Below, piece by piece: positions 7,296-11,634 of a stretch of DNA of 11,634 nucleotides. Under the pieces are notes generated by a model. The model was not told the origin of the DNA. It saw nothing but the letters and a program-made list of their open reading frames with translations, and searched no databases. Position numbers and translations under genes: made by a program. The stretch covers positions 1 through 11,634 of the forward strand of contig CAMLGP010000029.1 in the NCBI GenBank assembly GCA_946479535.1, given 5' to 3'. Each line of letters starts with the position of its first letter. Position 1 is the first letter of the stretch. The stretch is from an uncultured Bacteroidota bacterium (GTDB lineage Bacteria; Bacteroidota; Bacteroidia; Chitinophagales; Chitinophagaceae).

Positions 7296-7388
7296 AGGAG
7301 GATATCAAAAGAGTTTGTATCTTCCCCAGGAGCTGTGCAATGGGAGAAAATTGCATTGCGTGTGCCGGTTAAATTGTAATACTAAATC
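7296..7388 (+). other. 93-base spacer with two weak hairpins, no clear terminator or promoter
   Basis: GGAGGATAT (7297-7305) can pair with GTATCTTCC (7317-7325) with two G-U pairs, but no T-run follows. TGCAAT (7336-7341) and ATTGCA (7350-7355) form a short hairpin. No TAnnTTTG box was found, so read-through from the diheme gene into the GH109-like gene is possible. The AAGGAGG at 7295-7301 looks like a Shine-Dalgarno sequence but no reading frame begins after it. Confidence 0.4.
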
Positions 7389-8738
7389 ATGCGTAGAAAA
7401 GAATTTATCAGAAATGCGAGCCTTGCAGCCGCATCAATAGCCCTTTCCAATCAGGTACAGGCATTGGTAGCTGATCCAAAGATCAAGATAGGTTTAATCG
7501 GTACGGGCCTGCGTGGTCAAAATCATCTTGATCTTCTTTTACGCAGGGCAGATGTGGAACTTGTAGCCATCTGTGATATAGATGATAGAATGCTGACGGC
7601 TGCCAAAGGAATGATCACTAAGGCAAATCAGAAAATGCCACAGGTTATAACAGGCGATGTTTATGCCTGGAAGAAATTACTGGAAATAAAAGGCCTGGAT
7701 GCTGTGATCGTTGCCACACCCTGGGAATGGCATAAACCGATGGTGACTGGTGCGCTTGAAGCAGGAATAAAATATGTGGGAACAGAAGTGATACTCGGAA
7801 TTACGCTGGAAGATCACTGGGATGTGGTGAAGGCTGCAGAAAAGTACAATGCCCATGTAATGATGCTGGAAAATGTATGTTACCGCAGAGATGTAATGGC
7901 GGTTTTGAATATGGTTCGCCAGGGTCTGTTTGGAGAACTGATCCACTTGCAGGGAGGATATCAGCATGACCTTCGTGAAGTAAAATTCAATGATGGTGTG
8001 AACCCGTATGGCCATGGAGTTGAATTTGGAGAAAAAGGATTTTCTGAAGCCAGGTGGAGAACCACTCATTCTGTATATCGTAATGGGGATCTTTATCCAA
8101 CACATGGAATTGGACCAATCGCCAATTATATCAATATTAACCGGGGTAACAGGTTTCTTTCTCTTTGTTCTTTTTCTTCCAAAGCCAGAGGATTGCATAA
8201 TCATATCGTAAAACAGGGTGGAGAGAACCATCCCAACGCAAAGGTCAAATTCAAACTGGGAGATGTGGTTACCACCTCCATTAACTGTTTCAATGGAGAA
8301 ACCATCCTGTTACAACACGATACTGATCTGCCCAGGCCTTATTCATTAGGCTTCCGTGTGCAGGGAACAGAAGGGTTATGGATGGATGTCAATAATGGAC
8401 TTTACCTGGAAGGGAAAGCGGCAAAACCCCATGCCTGGGATACCGCCACCAGCTGGTTGGAAAAGTATGATCATCCGCTGTGGGCCAGGTGGAGCAAAGA
8501 GACTGAAGGTGCAGGCCATGGGGGAATGGACTTCTTTGTCATTCATTCATTCATTGAATCCATTAAACGAAAAACTGCCACTCCGCTGGATGTATATGAT
8601 GCGGCTGCCTGGAGTGCCATTACACCATTAAGTGAGAAATCTATTGAGCTCGGTAATGAGACGGTTGAGTTTCCGGATTTTACCGGAGGCCAGTGGATGT
8701 ATCGAAAACCAATTTTTGCATTGGGTAATGAATTCTAA
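7389..8738 (+). CDS. GH109-like Gfo/Idh/MocA family protein (NAD-dependent glycosidase or oxidoreductase)
   Basis: A 449-residue protein with an N-terminal export signal: MRRKEFIRNASLAAASIAL resembles a Tat-type signal, though the twin arginine lies at residues 2-3 and the RRxFLK-like motif is imperfect. Next comes the Rossmann motif GTGLRG at 38-43, then VIVATPWEWH at 106-115 and VGTEVILG at 130-137, where many relatives have an EKP segment. The C-terminal domain has the features of glycoside hydrolase family 109: YGHGVEFGEKGFSEARWR at 207-224, DLYPTHGIGPIANY at 234-247 and a late HPLW...GAGHGGMDFF stretch. GH109 enzymes such as alpha-N-acetylgalactosaminidase cleave by transient oxidation with bound NAD+. 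His239 in PTHG is a plausible active-site residue by motif. The substrate is not readable. It lies 44 bases ahead of the interrupted glycosidase gene with no terminator between, suggesting a shared sugar-degradation unit. Confidence 0.9.
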   Translation: MRRKEFIRNASLAAASIALSNQVQALVADPKIKIGLIGTGLRGQNHLDLLLRRADVELVAICDIDDRMLTAAKGMITKANQKMPQVITGDVYAWKKLLEIKGLDAVIVATPWEWHKPMVTGALEAGIKYVGTEVILGITLEDHWDVVKAAEKYNAHVMMLENVCYRRDVMAVLNMVRQGLFGELIHLQGGYQHDLREVKFNDGVNPYGHGVEFGEKGFSEARWRTTHSVYRNGDLYPTHGIGPIANYININRGNRFLSLCSFSSKARGLHNHIVKQGGENHPNAKVKFKLGDVVTTSINCFNGETILLQHDTDLPRPYSLGFRVQGTEGLWMDVNNGLYLEGKAAKPHAWDTATSWLEKYDHPLWARWSKETEGAGHGGMDFFVIHSFIESIKRKTATPLDVYDAAAWSAITPLSEKSIELGNETVEFPDFTGGQWMYRKPIFALGNEF

Positions 8739-8782
8739 TCACCAATTTGTTGAATACCTACCTTTGGTACAAACCGAATCCA

Positions 8783-10813
8783 ATGGTCACCATCAGAATT
8801 AGACTCCTCCTGCTGGGGATAGCTCTTCTCTTTCTTGCCTCCTGTTCTACCTCGGAATCCAGGAAACCCATTATTGATATCGGCCAGTTTGCCAAACAAT
8901 ATTATGGTGAAGATGCCAGATGGTTCATGGACAATACTCCCTTCTTTGAATGTTCCGACAAAAAACTGGAACAGGTATTCTATTACCGCTGGAAAATGTA
9001 TAAGGCCCATATCAGGAATGTTGGACTGAATGAGTTTGTAATTACTGAATTCATCAATCATGTGGGTTGGGACAGAGATCCATATTGTACCATCAATGCA
9101 GCTTCCATGCATCATATCTAAGAAGGCCGGTGGCTAAGGGATAACCGGTACATGGATGGATATATCAATTATCTTTTTCAGCAAGGCGGTAATGATCGCC
9201 GTTATAGTGAAAGCATTGCTGATGCAGCCTATGCCAGGTTCCTGGTGAATGGTGACACTTCGTTTATTGTTAGCCAGCTTGACAGCATGAAAATGATCTA
9301 TAATGAATGGGCAGACCATTTTGATTCAACCCGCCAATTGTATTATATCCCGGCCATGCCCGATGCAACTGAATATACTATTGCTTCTATTGATGCATCG
9401 GGAGGGAAAGATGGTTTTGAAGGTGGCGATGCATTTCGTCCAACTATCAATAGCTATATGTATGGCAATGCAATGGCCATTGCAAAAATTGCATTGCTGA
9501 AGAATGATTATGCTACTGCCAGGGAATACCTGGAGCGCGCCAATAATCTGAAATATAATGTGGAGAACAATCTGTGGAATGATTCAATGAGGCATTTTGC
9601 AGATCGTTTTAAAATGGATAATAAATATGTTCACAACTGGGATTTTATTCGTGGACGAGAACTGGCGGGAATGATACCCTGGTATTTTGATCTGCCTGCT
9701 GATGAAGCTAAATATAGTGCAGCCTGGAGTCATGTACTTGATACCACCCAGTTACTTGGGAAATATGGCCTGCGAACAAATGAACCTTCTTACCAGTACT
9801 ACTTTCATCAATTCGTTTATTTCGAAGGATCAAGGGGAAGTCAGTGGAATGGACCAAGCTGGCCTTATCAGACCAGCCAGGTACTTACGGGTATGGCCAA
9901 CCTGTTAAATGATTATAAGCAAAAGAGCGTGACCACCAGCGATTACCTGAAGCTGTTGCGACAGTTCGCGGGTCAGCATTACCTGTCTGATTCTAGTATT
10001 AATCTGGTGGAGAATTATGATCCAAACCTTGGCGGTCCTATCGTTCATTATTACTGGAGCAATCATTATAACCACTCATCATTCAACAATCTTCTCATCA
10101 CCGGGCTTTGTGGTATCAGGCCGTCATTGAGTGATACGCTCACCATAAACCCGTTAATTGATAGCACCATCAGTTATTTCGCATTAAGCAACCTGAATTA
10201 TCACGGGCACAGGATAACTGTTGTATATGATCGTGATGGAAGCAAATATGATATGGGCAAAGGAGTATCCGTATTAGTGGACAGGAGCCCGGTAGATGTG
10301 CAGCAGGTGGATGGTAAATACCAGGTAAACCTGGGTCACATCAATCACATCATCTCCCTGCCTCAGAACCCAAATTTTGCGTTGAACATTATGCGCTCAG
10401 GATATCCAGTTCCTTCCTCATCTATTGCCTCCCCATCTGATACTTCCTTATACCAGGCCATTGATGGCAGGAAATGGTTTTTTACTGAGATCACCAACAG
10501 GTGGACTACTGAAGGCTCAGGTAGTTCAACGGACTGGTATGGACTGGATTTTGGAAAAGCCCAGGCTGTTTCCATGGTAAGGTTTTATCTCATGACAGAT
10601 AATAAAAGGTTTGGCGTTCCAGATTCGGTTGCTGTTAGCTATAATAATGGAACCCAGTGGCTGCCGGTAAAACTGTCGGCGGAAAAATCAGCTCCACTGG
10701 CTGGAAACACGGTAAATACGATCCTGTTTGAAAATGTCCAGGCCAGGCAAATAAGGCTCAATTTTAAACACACCAGATCCCAGGTGGCCCTTTCCGAGAT
10801 TGAATATTACTGA
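8783..10813 (+). pseudogene. MGH1/GH63-like lipoprotein glycosidase with C-terminal F5/8-type domain, interrupted by one in-frame stop
   Basis: One continuous reading frame of 676 codons broken only at codon 113 (TAA, 9119-9121). The N-terminal 112 residues have a lipoprotein signal, LLLLGIALLFLASC, with lipobox cysteine Cys21, and then the family start (EQVFYYRWKMYKAHI, TEFINHVGW). Directly after the stop the homology resumes as EGRWLRDNRYMDGYINYL, so no sequence is lost. Later come GRELAGMIPWYF (about 9650-9690), QWNGPSWPYQTSQ (about 9842-9880), ENYDPNLGG (from 10010), YNHSSFNNLLITGL (about 10064-10105), all typical of (alpha/alpha)6 MGH1/GH63-like glycosidases, and an F5/8-type carbohydrate-binding-like domain from about 10425 (AIDGRKWF, NRWTTEGS, WYGLDFG). 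ATG 8783 is preferred over upstream TTG 8747 because it begins the signal peptide. An ATG at 9152 could restart translation, but that product would lack the export signal and part of the catalytic barrel. Substrate unknown. Confidence 0.85.
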
Positions 10814-10852
10814 TTTAGAGCTCGTTCTTTCTGTTCCCCGCCGGTCAACAAA

Positions 10853-10945
10853 ATGGGAGGGAGGATTGTGATTATACTAACAACTTTGGCCCTAACTTGC
10901 AGAAGGACGGACGCAGTTCAGGAACAACTTTTGCTTGGTAAATAG
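10853..10945 (+). CDS. Possible 30-residue small lipoprotein-like ORF
   Basis: An ATG at 10853 opens a 30-codon frame ending TAG at 10943-10945. The product starts MGGRIVIILTTLALTCRRTD, a short positively charged start, a hydrophobic run and a cysteine at residue 16 in an LALTC context resembling a lipobox, and ends VQEQLLLGK. It lies alone in the spacer between the glycosidase and the TonB-C-like gene. No homologue is recognised, no Shine-Dalgarno sequence or promoter is evident, and a frame this short can occur by chance. It could also be the remnant of a decayed lipoprotein gene. Confidence 0.22.
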   Translation: MGGRIVIILTTLALTCRRTDAVQEQLLLGK

Positions 10946-10993
10946 CGATTCATCACTGGACGGATCCCCTCTCACAATTAATATTATTAGCAT

Positions 10994-11575
10994 ATGAAAG
11001 CAGTTATTTTACTGGCGATACTGTTTGCATCTGTATCAGCCAATTCCCAAACGAAGCTGAAGGACCTGTTGTATGGCGGGAAATTGAAAATGGATTCCGG
11101 AACAGTGATCCGGAAGGATGATGATCTTAGCAACAAAATAGATACAAGTACAAAAAAACCAGTTGAAGCACCGAAATCAGTTGCTGTAGATATGGCAACT
11201 CCGGATCTTGGTACAAATGGTCTTCCTATAGCGCCTGATTCTTCCAGGGCAAATATAGACCCTGCTACTGCACCCAAAGTGAATAATAAATCCTGGAAGG
11301 AATTTATTGATGAGCTTACCACCTCGCTCCGGACAGAAGTTTTGCCAAATAAAAAGATAAAAGACGGCACCTATAATATATTGCTCGAGTATGAAATTGA
11401 TGTGGACGGACAGGTTAAGGCTACCAATGTTGCCAGTGATCCTTCCAATACTTTCCTTGAGCAGCAGATAAAAGAGCGGATCACATTGTCTGCACCCAAA
11501 ATGGAACCTTTAATGGGTACCAACGGCAAACCCCGGAAAGCGCAAAAACGACAGACGATAACTGTTACGAAATAG
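10994..11575 (+). CDS. Secreted protein with TonB C-terminal-like domain
   Basis: A 193-residue exported protein. Residues 1-18 (MKAVILLAILFASVSANS) are a cleavable-looking signal peptide. The middle, about residues 30-100, is low-complexity, rich in Pro, Asp, Lys, Ser and Thr, and probably disordered. The C-terminal part, about 105-193, resembles the TonB C-terminal fold: GTYNILLEYEIDVDGQVK at 125-142, an NTFLEQQIKERI helix at 152-163, APKMEPLMGTNGKP at 167-180 and a final QTITVTK strand. Family TonB proteins are held in the inner membrane by an uncleaved helix and span the periplasm with a Pro-rich linker; here the signal seems cleavable and the linker is short, so a soluble periplasmic TonB-C-like protein is more likely than a full energy transducer. 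It is followed four bases after its stop by a strong terminator. The domain match is by pattern and moderate. Confidence 0.82.
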   Translation: MKAVILLAILFASVSANSQTKLKDLLYGGKLKMDSGTVIRKDDDLSNKIDTSTKKPVEAPKSVAVDMATPDLGTNGLPIAPDSSRANIDPATAPKVNNKSWKEFIDELTTSLRTEVLPNKKIKDGTYNILLEYEIDVDGQVKATNVASDPSNTFLEQQIKERITLSAPKMEPLMGTNGKPRKAQKRQTITVTK

Positions 11576-11579
11576 TACA

Positions 11580-11614
11580 ATAAAAAAGGTCCGCCGAAGG
11601 CGGACCTTTTTTAT
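11580..11614 (+). terminator. Intrinsic terminator after the TonB-C-like gene
   Basis: Perfect 16-bp inverted repeat: the left arm is 11580-11595 (AT, six A, GGTCCGCC), the loop GAA is 11596-11598 and the right arm is 11599-11614 (GGCGGACC, six T, AT). The GC-rich core GGTCCGCC/GGCGGACC followed by six T is a textbook rho-independent terminator. The A-run on the left makes it usable from the right as well. Confidence 0.95.
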
Positions 11615-11634
11615 GTTGACCCATATGGATTCGA

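Noticed and set aside
7295..7301. AAGGAGG, a perfect Shine-Dalgarno-like sequence after the diheme gene
   Set aside because: No start codon with a following frame lies at the right distance, and this lineage rarely uses such sites.
8541..8555. ATTC tetranucleotide repeat, 3.75 units, inside the GH109-like gene
   Set aside because: Too few units for slippage-driven phase variation, and the encoded residues fit the surrounding helix.
8759..8766. TACCTTTG, an exact TAnnTTTG match ahead of the interrupted glycosidase
   Set aside because: No -33 element lies at the expected distance and the site is only 16 bases before the ATG. It may be chance, so it is not called as a promoter.
8747..8782. TTG start for the glycosidase at 8747
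   Set aside because: It would put 12 polar and aromatic residues before an otherwise canonical lipoprotein signal that begins at ATG 8783.
8735..9115. 126-codon open frame on the minus strand over the start of the interrupted glycosidase
   Set aside because: It lies opposite the well-supported signal peptide and N-terminal family region of the glycosidase and has no family resemblance; judged a shadow.

Overview
The window looks like a chromosomal segment from a member of the Bacteroidota, probably near Chitinophagaceae or a related soil/freshwater group. The signs are moderate-to-low GC, almost no Shine-Dalgarno sequences ahead of good ATG starts, a TAnnTTTG-type -7 promoter box ahead of the one leftward gene, and protein families typical of that phylum: a TapB/DUF3108-like secreted protein, an MbnP/diheme-peroxidase pair, a GH109-type oxidoreductase and an MGH1-like glycosidase with a C-terminal F5/8-type domain. 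The taxonomic placement is inference from gene content; no rRNA or tRNA gene is present.

Positions 1-4365 are the tail of a rightward surface-polysaccharide precursor operon. It holds the end of a UDP-glucose 6-dehydrogenase, a UDP-glucuronate decarboxylase (together UDP-glucose to UDP-glucuronate to UDP-xylose), a second UDP-N-acetylhexosamine-type dehydrogenase (TviB/WbpO-like), and rmlC and rmlD for the last two steps of dTDP-L-rhamnose synthesis. rmlA, rmlB and the glycosyltransferases are not here and presumably lie upstream or elsewhere. The operon ends at a strong hairpin that also serves the convergent leftward gene for a secreted TapB/DUF3108-like protein (4433-5110).

Positions 5111-5462 are a 352-base gene-free stretch, GC-rich in its middle, with several nested complementary segments that may be a structured RNA or a long leader. 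It precedes a tight two-gene unit (5463-7295) encoding an MbnP-like secreted protein and a MauG/cytochrome c peroxidase-like diheme enzyme. By family knowledge the diheme enzyme may oxidise a tryptophan in its partner to make a copper site.

Positions 7389-10813 carry sugar-degradation genes: a GH109-like NAD-dependent glycosidase/oxidoreductase, then a large MGH1/GH63-like lipoprotein glycosidase. The latter is interrupted by one in-frame TAA at 9119-9121 with homology continuing in the same frame on both sides, so it is a nonsense-mutated pseudogene, a sequencing error or a read-through case. The window ends with a secreted protein carrying a TonB C-terminal-like domain and a near-perfect 16-bp-stem terminator.
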